From assembly GCF_947169445.1 (NCBI RefSeq), contig NZ_CAMVPU010000040.1, positions 1-35,539 of the forward strand: a DNA stretch of 35,539 bases, in the 5' to 3' direction. The position numbers and the translations under genes were made by a program. Below the pieces are notes generated by a model that ran no database searches, was not told the origin of the DNA, and saw nothing but the letters and a program-made list of their open reading frames with translations. This stretch comes from an uncultured Butyrivibrio sp. Its GTDB lineage: Bacteria; Bacillota; Clostridia; Lachnospirales; Lachnospiraceae. Shown here one piece after another: positions 24,154 through 31,876 of the stretch (its first letter is position 1; every line of letters begins with the position of its first letter).

Positions 24154-26268
24154 TTACTTAACTGTAACTGTTACTTCCTGCTCAGCAGTGTTGCCTGCAA
24201 AGTCTGTAACTGTAAGCTTAACTGTGTAGTCGCCAGGTGTTGTTGTATCAAGAGTAGAAAGATCTGCTGTGATGTTGCTTGAAACATCAAGTCCATCTGC
24301 ATCTGTTGCACTCTCGATGAAGTTCTTCCAGTCAATTGAAGAAGCATCTGTATCAAGTGCTACAGCGTCTGCCTCAGCCTTAACTGTTACTGTAGGAGCT
24401 TCCTTGTTATCCGCACTATATACGATAACCTTCGCACTTGCATGTCCTTCGTTGTTGGAAGAATCTACAACTGATACTGTAACTGCCTTCTCATAAATGC
24501 CAGGTGTTGCTGTATCAAGATCATCTGAGTATGTTACTTCACCAGTTGCGATATCGATGTCGCCATCTACAGAGTCATTAGCTGTAAAGAACTCTTTAAG
24601 ATCAACTGAAGTAATATCTGTTCCAACAGGAATAACGATCTGTGAAGCACTTACTGAAGGTGACTGGTTATCATGTACTTCGTTGGATGAAAGAAGTGCT
24701 TCCATGTTGCTGATCTGATTTGTGAAATCAGACTTGTTAGCTTCAACTGCTACTGCATAGTTATCTGAGAATCCATCAACACCGCAAAGGCTCTTTCCGA
24801 AGATGTCATCCCAAGCAACTCTGAGGTTAAGAAGATCTGAGTAATCATTGCCAAGGTTCTGTGAGATGAATGTAAATGCATCAAGAATGTCCTGACCATA
24901 TGTCTCATTGTAGATATCAAATCCAAAACCAGCAGCCTGTGAAGCAGCCATTGTTGCTGTGTACTGTGAAAGATCATCAACGCCGCCAAGTGTCTTATAA
25001 TATGTTGCCCAGAAAAGTCTGTAAGCCTTAAGTGCAAGTGCTGTCTTCTCTTCATCGATACCCTTAAGGATACCAACTGAATCGCCAAGTGTGATTACCT
25101 GCTTGTACTCATCGCTGTCTGCGCTAAGTCTGTCAGCTCTTGGCCAAGGAACAATACCCATTGACTCGTCTCTGTCTGCAAGTGCTGAACCAGCTGATGC
25201 AATAAGCCAGTCAGGGCAATCTGTAAATACTGTGCCGCCTCTTGAGAAATCAGCCTGTGATCTGCACCACTCAGGTGTGTAATTGTCATCATAGTATCCG
25301 CAATCGCTCATGTATCCGGCATCCATAAGCTTCTTAACATAAGCAAGTGCATCTTCAGCTTCCTGTGTATCTACTCCAAGTCCATCTGAACCGTAGATAG
25401 CAGCGCCATTAGAATACATAGCTGAGAGTCCTGCAAATCTGTGGTCTGTCTCATATGACTGAACTGTCTTGTAGATGTTGCCATCCTCTGCAGGCTCTTT
25501 ATTAGCATAGAATGCATTGATCTTGGAAAGGTACTCTTCGAACTTATCCCATGTCCACTCACCCTTCTTCCAAAGGTCTGTAGGATAAACTGTGTTGCCG
25601 TTCTCATCCTTAAGTGTATCTACTGCTTCGATCATAGATGCATTGTAGATAAGTGGCCATCTTGGAATAAAACGCTCTGTGAAGCTAAGAAGATAATTGT
25701 GTCCATAGAGCTTGTCGTAGTACATCCAGCTGCTCTCTTCATCAGCAAAGATATCTGCGTAATCATCAAGTTCCTGTAATACGTTCTGTGCAAGGATTGT
25801 TCCCTCAGCACCGCCCCAAATATTAGCAATTTCACATACCGGATCGCCAGCAAGAACACTTGTCATAAGCTCAACTCTTGTGTCCTGACTGTATTCAACG
25901 AACTCAAACTCAACATTGAGTTCATCCTTGATTGCCTGAAGACCTGCAAGTGCAGCCTGTCTCTCAGACTCTGCCATTGTATATTCTCCAGTTACATCAT
26001 CAACATGGTTAGGATCAAGTCCTGCTACCCAGTGTGTACCATAACGGATAACTACCGGTTCCCCACTTACCTCTGTAGTCTGTGTTTCAGTTGATGCAGC
26101 TGTTTCTTCCTTTTTGGTCTCTTCAGTCTGTGATGTTGTAGTATCTGTAGTAGTCTGTGTGGCAGAATCAGATGCTGCATTACCACAGCCAGCCAGTGAA
26201 GCAGCTACCATAGTAGATGCAAGACCAATACCGAGCACTTTTTTTGCCCAAATCACATGTCCTTTCAT
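24154..26268 (-). CDS. Lipoprotein solute-binding protein (family 1) with two C-terminal Ig-like domains
   Basis: A 704-residue sugar-binding lipoprotein, first gene of the ABC operon. The signal peptide ends in the lipobox LAGC, with the lipidated Cys at about residue 29, then a Thr/Glu-rich linker. The binding domain spans about 55-530 (VIRYGTHWVAGLDPNH at the start, YDKLYGHNYLLSFTERFIPRWPLIYNASM, WTWDKFEEYLSKI). Two Ig-like repeats (DUF5011/HYR type) close the chain at about 540-704: the phrases LD(T)ATPGIYEKAVTVSVVDSSNNEG and TTTPGDYTVKLTVTDFAGNTAE are typical. Such tails are rare on binding proteins and may act as spacer or dock. The frame opens at 26319, but the ATG at 26268 has AAAGGAGG eight bases upstream and gives a proper lipoprotein signal. 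Expression is probably controlled at the promoter/operator just upstream. Confidence 0.92.
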   Translation of the reverse strand: MKGHVIWAKKVLGIGLASTMVAASLAGCGNAASDSATQTTTDTTTSQTEETKKEETAASTETQTTEVSGEPVVIRYGTHWVAGLDPNHVDDVTGEYTMAESERQAALAGLQAIKDELNVEFEFVEYSQDTRVELMTSVLAGDPVCEIANIWGGAEGTILAQNVLQELDDYADIFADEESSWMYYDKLYGHNYLLSFTERFIPRWPLIYNASMIEAVDTLKDENGNTVYPTDLWKKGEWTWDKFEEYLSKINAFYANKEPAEDGNIYKTVQSYETDHRFAGLSAMYSNGAAIYGSDGLGVDTQEAEDALAYVKKLMDAGYMSDCGYYDDNYTPEWCRSQADFSRGGTVFTDCPDWLIASAGSALADRDESMGIVPWPRADRLSADSDEYKQVITLGDSVGILKGIDEEKTALALKAYRLFWATYYKTLGGVDDLSQYTATMAASQAAGFGFDIYNETYGQDILDAFTFISQNLGNDYSDLLNLRVAWDDIFGKSLCGVDGFSDNYAVAVEANKSDFTNQISNMEALLSSNEVHDNQSPSVSASQIVIPVGTDITSVDLKEFFTANDSVDGDIDIATGEVTYSDDLDTATPGIYEKAVTVSVVDSSNNEGHASAKVIVYSADNKEAPTVTVKAEADAVALDTDASSIDWKNFIESATDADGLDVSSNITADLSTLDTTTPGDYTVKLTVTDFAGNTAEQEVTVTVK

Positions 26269-26314
26269 AAAATTCCTCCTTTTATATTGTGCACATTTCC
26301 TTGCGAAATAAATG

Positions 26315-26328
26315 TGCAACCGCTTTCA
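26315..26328 (-). promoter_or_regulatory. Perfect cre/LacI-type operator at the ABC operon start site
   Basis: TGAAAGCGGTTGCA matches the cre consensus TGNAANCGNTNNCA at every fixed position. It covers roughly +1 to +14 relative to the start predicted from the promoter at 26336-26364, a position where a bound LacI-type or CcpA-type protein would block transcription. The operon's own LacI gene is the obvious candidate binder. Confidence 0.75.
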
Positions 26329-26335
26329 TATGTGC

Positions 26336-26364
26336 ATATTAACTCAAATCACTTAATTTGTCAA
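26336..26364 (-). promoter_or_regulatory. Promoter of the ten-gene carbohydrate ABC operon
   Basis: TTGACA (26359-26364) and TAATAT (26336-26341) on the minus strand are 17 bases apart: a perfect -35 and a 4-of-6 -10. The predicted start near 26329 gives a leader of about 60 bases with a strong AAAGGAGG ribosome site. Confidence 0.85.
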
Positions 26365-26408
26365 TTATCTGATAGGAATTCTGCACATAGAAAAATTGGG
26401 CTTTGGAC

Positions 26409-26441
26409 AAAAAAATAGGCTGAAACACTAGTCTCAGCCTA
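26409..26441 (-). terminator. Terminator of the thiolase/HD-GYP unit
   Basis: On the minus strand TAGGCTGA and TCAGCCTA pair around a 10-base loop and are followed by seven T residues. It lies about 43 bases after the HD-GYP stop and separates that unit from the ABC operon promoter. Confidence 0.88.
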
Positions 26442-26484
26442 CGTTTTACAAGATATTAAAATAATTTATAAAAGTCAGATATTT

Positions 26485-27603
26485 TTATCCTTTTTCAGCC
26501 TGCTCAGCTGCTTTTGTCTGGGCTACAAGCTTCTCCATATCAGGGCGGGCAAACTCAAAGCATGCCAGAATCTTAGGTGAAAATACACCGCACTCACCAT
26601 TTTTGATCATCTCATATGCCTTGTCTACCGGATATGCAGCTTTATAAACTCTGTCGCTAACCAGCGCATCATATACATCTGAAATAGCTGTAAGCTGCGC
26701 TGCGATAGAGTTTTCCTCGCCCTTAAGCCCATCAGGATATCCACCGCCATCATATCTTTCGTGATGGTGTCTGCAAATATCAAGACAAACCTCATAGTAC
26801 TCTTTATCCTGAACGTCCTTGATCATCTCTATGACTTCACTGCCCCTGGTAGTGTGAGACTTCATCACTTCGAATTCTTCATTGGTAAGACGCCCGGGCT
26901 TTAACAGGATTGAGTCAGGAACTGAAATCTTGCCGATATCATGCATAGCTGATGCCTGCGTGATAACATCAATAAGATGTGGATTAAGGCCCAGCTCAGG
27001 ATAATTGTTCATAGCCGCAAGAGCAAGGTTTCTAACAAAACCCTTTATCCTCTTTAAATGATAGCTGGATTCCATACTTCTGAATTCAACTATTGTAGCT
27101 ATTGTATCAATAACCCTCTCGTTGCTGTTCCTCAGGCGTTCTTCCTGCTTTTTGAGATATAGGAACTGTTTTTTCAAAATTCTTGTCTGATCATCGACCT
27201 GAATTTCCAGATTGTTCTTATTATCAAAAAGTTCTACAGTTCTTGAAACACGTTTATCAACAATAACAGGATCAAAGGGCTTATGAATAACATCGGCCGC
27301 ACCCTTCTGATAGCTGGTACGCTCAGCTTCTGTAGAGGTATCTGCAGTAATCATAAGAACAGGAATAGTATCATTTAGATTATCCTTACTCTGCATAGTC
27401 TCAAGAACCTGATAACCGTCCATCTCGGGCATGACAATATCAAGAAGAATTGAAGCCAGCTTATCTTCATTGGCCTCTATCATCTTCATGGCCTCTATGC
27501 CATTTCCTGCTTCGAGAATATTATACTTATCCTTGAATATCTCGCCGAGAATCCCTCTGTTGATCTCATTGTCATCAACTACGAGAATTGATCGATCCGC
27601 CAT
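26485..27603 (-). CDS. Response regulator with REC and HD-GYP domains
   Basis: A 372-residue two-domain signalling protein. The receiver (about 5-125) has the acidic pair D10-D11, phospho-acceptor D55 in LLDIVMPEMDG and K in IHKPFDP. A short coiled coil (about 130-165) leads to an HD-GYP domain (about 165-350) with HLKRIKGF, the metal-binding H221-D222 in MHDIGKISVPD, HTTRGSEVI, HHHERYDGGGYPDGL and ISDVYDAL. HD-GYP domains hydrolyse cyclic di-GMP or related dinucleotides; the metal ligands appear intact and the signature carries GGGYP, a common variant. AGGAGGT precedes the start. It lies 42 bases after the thiolase gene without a terminator between, so co-transcription is likely. No histidine kinase gene is in the window. 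Confidence 0.93.
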   Translation of the reverse strand: MADRSILVVDDNEINRGILGEIFKDKYNILEAGNGIEAMKMIEANEDKLASILLDIVMPEMDGYQVLETMQSKDNLNDTIPVLMITADTSTEAERTSYQKGAADVIHKPFDPVIVDKRVSRTVELFDNKNNLEIQVDDQTRILKKQFLYLKKQEERLRNSNERVIDTIATIVEFRSMESSYHLKRIKGFVRNLALAAMNNYPELGLNPHLIDVITQASAMHDIGKISVPDSILLKPGRLTNEEFEVMKSHTTRGSEVIEMIKDVQDKEYYEVCLDICRHHHERYDGGGYPDGLKGEENSIAAQLTAISDVYDALVSDRVYKAAYPVDKAYEMIKNGECGVFSPKILACFEFARPDMEKLVAQTKAAEQAEKG

Positions 27604-27645
27604 GTGACCTCCTGAAATATGTAGCTACTGCTCTGGGATTCCTTC

Positions 27646-28827
27646 TCAACGCTCCACAATAGCTGCGCAGCCCATTCCGCCGCCAACACAAAGAGTAGCA
27701 AGTCCCTTATGTACATCTCTTCTTTGCATCTCATACAAAAGTGAAACAAGGATTCTGTTTCCGGAGCATCCAACCGGATGTCCCAGTGCAATCGCACCGC
27801 CGTTTACATTGAGAACATCATCGCTAAATCCAAGATCATGCTGAACTGCAACTGACTGAGCTGCAAATGCTTCATTAGCCTCTATAAGATCAAAATCGCC
27901 AATTGTGTATCCGGCTTTTTTCATAACCTTCTGAGTAGCTGCTACAGGACCAATACCCATAATGCTAGGCTCAACACCTGCAAGTTCTCCTGCAATCCAT
28001 GTGCCGAGAGGCTTTACGCCAAGCTCTTTTGCCTTCTCTTCACTCATTACGATAATAGCTGATGCAGCGTCGTTAATTCCTGATGAATTAGCTGCTGTAA
28101 CAACACCACCATCTTTCTTGAATGCAGGCTTAAGTCCTGAAATACCTTCTACAGTAACGCCTTTTCTTGGGCCTTCATCTGTATCAAAAATAATTGTTTC
28201 TTTCTTTTTCTTAATCTCTACAGGAACGATTTCCTCTTTAAACTTGCCCTCAGCAATAGCCTTCTCTGCCTTGTTCTGCGACCAGGCTGCGAACTTATCA
28301 AGCTGTTCCCTTGTAAGATGCCACTGCTCAGCGATATTCTCAGCAGTAATTCCCATATGATAGCCGCCAAAAGCATCTGTAAGCGCATCCTTGATCATAG
28401 CATCCTGAAGTTCTCCGGAGCCCATTCTGTATCCGTAACGGCCCTGCTGCATGAGATATGGAGCCATTGACATGTTCTCCATACCGCCGGCTACGATAAT
28501 ATCTGCATCACCCATTCCAATAAGCTTAGCAGCAAGATTTACGCAGTGAAGACCCGATCCGCAAAGAACGTTGATCGTTGTTGCCGGAACTTCTACAGGA
28601 ATTCCTGCATTTATTGCAGACTGTCTTGCCGGATTCTGTCCAAGACCTGCCTGGATAACGCAGCCCATATATACTTCATCAACCTGCTCCGGCTTAACAC
28701 CTGCACGTTTCAATGCCTCTTTAATTACAATTGCACCAAGTGCCGGTGCCGGAGTGGTTGAAAGTGTGCCACCCATAGTGCCAATTGCTGTCCTACATGC
28801 TCCTGCTAAAACTACCTTTCTTGCCAT
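27646..28827 (-). CDS. thl: Acetyl-CoA C-acetyltransferase (thiolase)
   Basis: A 393-residue biosynthetic thiolase that condenses two acetyl-CoA to acetoacetyl-CoA, the first step toward butyrate. All catalytic residues are visible: nucleophile C89 in NVLCGSGLH, H350 in NGGAIALGHPVGCSG and C380 in CVGGGMGC. The frame opens at 28839, but the ATG at 28827 follows GGAGGG by seven bases and gives the family start MARKVVLAG. It is separated from the etf genes by several other operons and shares its transcript with an HD-GYP regulator. In many clostridia this gene sits with crt-bcd-etf-hbd, so the separate location is a local feature. Confidence 0.96.
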   Translation of the reverse strand: MARKVVLAGACRTAIGTMGGTLSTTPAPALGAIVIKEALKRAGVKPEQVDEVYMGCVIQAGLGQNPARQSAINAGIPVEVPATTINVLCGSGLHCVNLAAKLIGMGDADIIVAGGMENMSMAPYLMQQGRYGYRMGSGELQDAMIKDALTDAFGGYHMGITAENIAEQWHLTREQLDKFAAWSQNKAEKAIAEGKFKEEIVPVEIKKKKETIIFDTDEGPRKGVTVEGISGLKPAFKKDGGVVTAANSSGINDAASAIIVMSEEKAKELGVKPLGTWIAGELAGVEPSIMGIGPVAATQKVMKKAGYTIGDFDLIEANEAFAAQSVAVQHDLGFSDDVLNVNGGAIALGHPVGCSGNRILVSLLYEMQRRDVHKGLATLCVGGGMGCAAIVER

Positions 28828-28919
28828 AACACCCTCCATGTAATATGTGATTTATAATATTGTTACTTTGCTTTTTATATTTAAAATAATTAGTAATTCA
28901 AAAAACACTCACACTAATA

Positions 28920-28971
28920 ATAGTATCATTTTTTTGAACAATACTCAACGCGTTACTGTTTATTCAGTAAC
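28920..28971 (-). promoter_or_regulatory. Candidate thiolase promoter with upstream inverted repeat
   Basis: On the minus strand TTGAGT (28943-28948) and TACTAT (28920-28925) are 17 bases apart, each 4 of 6 to consensus. Directly upstream, GTTACTG and CAGTAAC form a 7-bp inverted repeat with a 6-base centre (28952-28971). It could be an operator or the weak 3' hairpin of the ecf operon. It does not match the Rex consensus. Confidence 0.45.
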
Positions 28972-29025
28972 TTCCCATACAATTTAAAGCACTTATTTTT
29001 CCCTATATTTTCCGTATCAGCTGCA

Positions 29026-29766
29026 TCATTGAAGCCTTAATGGCAGTTCCAGTCCGTGCCCTACTAAAAGAGCTTCATTCGAAAGTATCTCTTTGCTCGC
29101 TCCATCGGCAATTATCCTGCCCTCATCCAAAAGCACTACCCTTTCACAGGTATCCATAATAAAATCAAGGTCATGGGATGTAATGAGTTTAAGAGAATTA
29201 ATCTCATTTACAATTTTGATCAGATTTTTTCTGTTCCTTGGATCAAGCGCAGCCTCCGGTTCATCCATGATAATGATATCAGGCTCCATTGCAAGAATTG
29301 TAGCTATGGATGCAAGCTTCTTCTCGCCGCCTGAGAGCTTGTAGGTCTGCTTTTTACGAAGTTCAGTGATGTGTACTTTTTCAAGGGCCTCGGAGACTCT
29401 TTTCTCCACTTCTTCGTCTGAAAGTCCATAGTTCTGTGGGCCAAAGGCCACATCATCTTCGACTGTAGATAAAAAGAGCTGGCTGTCAGAATCCTGGAAA
29501 ACATAGCCTATATGCTCCCTGACATGATTAAGATTATTCTTATCAACCGGATGTCCGCATATTTCTAGTGTTCCCTTGTAATTCAAATACAGGCCCACCA
29601 GCAGCTTCATAAGCGTAGACTTTCCGATACCGTTCGCGCCGATAATTCCGATACTCTCGCCATCATGAGCTATGAGATTTATGTCATTTAGCACCTGCTC
29701 TTTTTTTTCATAAGAAAAGCTTAAATTTTCAATTTTCAGTATTTCTCCATTAATTCCGGTATGCAA
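29026..29766 (-). CDS. cbiO: ECF transporter ATPase (CbiO/EcfA type)
   Basis: A 246-residue cytoplasmic ATPase that drives cobalt or nickel uptake with the CbiM and CbiQ proteins before it. Walker A is GANGIGKST, the Q-loop region YVFQDSDSQLF with VEDDVAFGPQN is characteristic of CbiO/EcfA, the signature is LSGGEKKLASIA, and Walker B is IIIMDEPEAALD; the switch His is in TSHD. The start is TTG at 29766: it is the only in-frame start close behind AGGAGG (six bases), and no ATG fits. It lies 67 bases after cbiQ. A single ATPase gene implies a homodimer, as in metal-type group I ECF systems. Confidence 0.94.
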   Translation of the reverse strand: MHTGINGEILKIENLSFSYEKKEQVLNDINLIAHDGESIGIIGANGIGKSTLMKLLVGLYLNYKGTLEICGHPVDKNNLNHVREHIGYVFQDSDSQLFLSTVEDDVAFGPQNYGLSDEEVEKRVSEALEKVHITELRKKQTYKLSGGEKKLASIATILAMEPDIIIMDEPEAALDPRNRKNLIKIVNEINSLKLITSHDLDFIMDTCERVVLLDEGRIIADGASKEILSNEALLVGHGLELPLRLQ

Positions 29767-29833
29767 GATTTCCTCCTGTGCCTATTCAAATGCATTTAAT
29801 ATCAATTCATATTCTCGCCAAATGTACAGCTTA

Positions 29834-30643
29834 TCATCCAAACATATGCGAATGTCTCAGGAACACGAATATCCCTATCCATACAATAGGATATATCACG
29901 TCTATCGCATGAACAGCTTTTTTTCTCATGGTAAAATCACCTTTAAAGCCTCTGAGAAGCATGCTTTCGTAGACAATTTCCGCTTTATCCATACTTCGAA
30001 GAAGCCACTGTCCCACCAGAGTTCCCCAGGCCTTATAGTGGATTCCGTTCTGAGATGGCGCACGGAGTTTATATGCGGTCATGATCCTGTCAGCCTCAAT
30101 GGCCATGACACCAAAATATCGATAGATCAGCATGATCACTATTACCAGTACCTTAGGAAGATGCAGCTTGCGCAGCGCATAGCAGATATCATCTATAGAA
30201 GATGTAGCAATCAGTATATATACCGAAAGTACGCTGTAGAAGCCCTTTAGCATAACAGTCAGCATTGAAATCACGCCGCCTGTCACCGGAATCATAAAGC
30301 CGCTATTATCACTTGAAACAGCGCTGTTTCCAATATAGAACAGTACGTTTCTGTCAAAAAACGGATTGAACACCCCTACAAAGATAACTAGGGGCAAAAT
30401 AAGTCGCATTCGATACAGTCCTTCTTTCACGGAAAGCTCTCCTACGATAAACCCAAATATCGGATATACAGCCATGACAAACAGGGGCACAATACTATAT
30501 TTATCAAAAGAAACCACCGTAAAAATGTACAGAATGCTAAGAAGCAGCTTTCCCAAAGGATGAAGGTCATTCATCCAATGAGAACGCTGCTGCAAGTTCT
30601 GAATCTTATTTAGTTCATTTATATTTTTTTCAATTGAATTCAT
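29834..30643 (-). CDS. cbiQ: ECF transporter transmembrane component (CbiQ/EcfT)
   Basis: A 269-residue membrane protein with about five to six helices that couples the CbiM substrate channel to the CbiO ATPase. The conserved cytoplasmic motifs are present: AYKLRAPSQNGI (first Ala-Arg-x motif) and YESMLLRGFKGDF (second), plus HPLGKLLLS near the N-terminus. No convincing ribosome site precedes the ATG at 30643. It lies 21 bases after the cbiM stop, so translation probably depends on that of cbiM. Confidence 0.93.
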   Translation of the reverse strand: MNSIEKNINELNKIQNLQQRSHWMNDLHPLGKLLLSILYIFTVVSFDKYSIVPLFVMAVYPIFGFIVGELSVKEGLYRMRLILPLVIFVGVFNPFFDRNVLFYIGNSAVSSDNSGFMIPVTGGVISMLTVMLKGFYSVLSVYILIATSSIDDICYALRKLHLPKVLVIVIMLIYRYFGVMAIEADRIMTAYKLRAPSQNGIHYKAWGTLVGQWLLRSMDKAEIVYESMLLRGFKGDFTMRKKAVHAIDVIYPIVWIGIFVFLRHSHMFG

Positions 30644-30664
30644 ATCTGTAGCATAGCATATTTA

Positions 30665-31684
30665 TCATGCCGCTGTCTCTTCTTTTTTCCTAAAGAATCT
30701 GAATGCGTAGCATGCTCCTACAGTAACCGCAACAACCACAAGGCCGCCCACAATACCTGAGAAGCTTGTACCTACAGCTGACTCGCTATTCTTAAATGCG
30801 TAATCCGGTAAAAGAGATGTAGCCTCCTGGATTCCGGCTGCAGTTTCATACGCACCACCTTCGGCTTCAAGCTCGGCTGTGCCTGCTACCTGCTCCATAG
30901 ACCACTCAAGTCCATCCGGGAAAGCTGATGCAAATAAAGAAATAGCACCACCGCAGATAACTGCGGCAACTGCGATTGCAATAATTGTATTTCTGAAAGA
31001 AAGTTTGCCTTCCTTAGAAGATACTTTTACCTCGTCTCTTCCGCCTACGCCCCAGAGAAGTTCAGGTCTTGCCTCATTTACAAATACAAGAACAGCTGCT
31101 GTAATAAGGCCTTCAACAAATCCGATTGCAAGATGGATTGGCTGCATTGTTGCTACAAATACTGAGAACGGAAGCTCTGTTACACCTGACAAAAGAGTCT
31201 CAATAGTAACGGAAAATGCTCCCATCTGAAGTGTAAGCACGCATCCAAGAATTGAAGCTAAGATAATCTTGGCTCTGCTTGCTCCTTTTTTCATTATTGG
31301 TCTCCATATGAGTAGCGCCCCCACAAAGCACCCATAAAAGGCCATATTCCAAATATTACATCCAAGTGCTAATAATCCCCCATCAGCAAAAAGCAGGCAC
31401 TGAACCAAAAGCACTCCTATCATAGTAAGGAATCCAGCATATGGTCCAAGCATTGCTGAAAGCATCATGCCTCCGCAAAGATGGCCTGAAGATCCTGTTC
31501 CCGGAATTGTGAAATTGAGCATCTGAGTTGCAAATACAAATGCGCCCATAACTCCCATTACAGGAATCTTCTTAGGATCATTTTCCTCTCTTACTTTTTT
31601 AACAGAAACTCCTGCTGCTCCTGTTGATAAAACATACATTGTTCCAGCCACTGCTGGTGCCACAAGGGCGTCCGCCATGTGCAT
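30665..31684 (-). CDS. cbiM: ECF metal transporter substrate-binding permease with PDGLE domain (CbiM/NikMN type)
   Basis: A 339-residue membrane protein for Co2+ or Ni2+ entry. The N-terminus MHMADALVAPAV is the known metal-binding start of CbiM/NikM proteins, where the Met amine and His2 are ligands; HLCGGMMLSAMLGPYAGFL and a GCNIWNMAF segment are also typical. From about residue 235 a second part carries FPDGLEWSMEQV, the PDGLE signature of the small CbiN/NikN-like subunit, and ends in a helix with a charged tail. I chose the ATG at 31684, eight bases after GGAGG, because His must be residue 2; the frame also opens at a GTG at 31699. Sequence alone does not decide cobalt versus nickel. No cobalamin-synthesis genes lie nearby. 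Confidence 0.92.
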   Translation of the reverse strand: MHMADALVAPAVAGTMYVLSTGAAGVSVKKVREENDPKKIPVMGVMGAFVFATQMLNFTIPGTGSSGHLCGGMMLSAMLGPYAGFLTMIGVLLVQCLLFADGGLLALGCNIWNMAFYGCFVGALLIWRPIMKKGASRAKIILASILGCVLTLQMGAFSVTIETLLSGVTELPFSVFVATMQPIHLAIGFVEGLITAAVLVFVNEARPELLWGVGGRDEVKVSSKEGKLSFRNTIIAIAVAAVICGGAISLFASAFPDGLEWSMEQVAGTAELEAEGGAYETAAGIQEATSLLPDYAFKNSESAVGTSFSGIVGGLVVVAVTVGACYAFRFFRKKEETAA

Positions 31685-31699
31685 ACACATATCCTCCAC

Positions 31700-31825
31700 T
31701 TTACTATAATATAAAATATAATATGAGGCCTGCTCCTTTGTCAGTGCAGACCTCTAAATTCTCACCACTTTGAAGTATAGTGGAGTGGCAGGTATTTCCA
31801 CAAGCCCCCCAGGGGGATAAAATTT
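31700..31825 (-). promoter_or_regulatory. Structured cbiM leader, candidate metal-responsive riboswitch
   Basis: The leader can fold into a 9-bp stem GAGGTCTGC/GCAGGCCTC with one G-U pair (31725-31733 with 31746-31754). A CCACT/AGTGG stem (31765-31783) and a C-run/G-run palindrome (31805-31816) lie before it. The 3' arm GCAGG can instead pair with CCTGC at 31788-31792, enclosing the middle stem. Two exclusive folds ahead of a metal-transporter gene suggest an RNA switch. The conserved cobalamin boxes are absent. A NiCo-type switch is possible, but I cannot verify its consensus from memory. Confidence 0.4.
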
Positions 31826-31876
31826 TACACAATTTAACTATGGTTATTACAATTTTGTGTTGCTCAAATGCCAGTT

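Noticed and set aside
26269..26319. N-terminal extension of the lipoprotein binding protein to 26319
   Set aside because: The extension runs through the operator and leader and would bury the lipoprotein signal; the ATG at 26268 has the ribosome site.
31700..31870. Cobalamin riboswitch before cbiM
   Set aside because: A GGAAATACCTGCC stretch looks like the 3' end of that class, but the upstream GGTG and GCCACTG core boxes are not in the right order or place.
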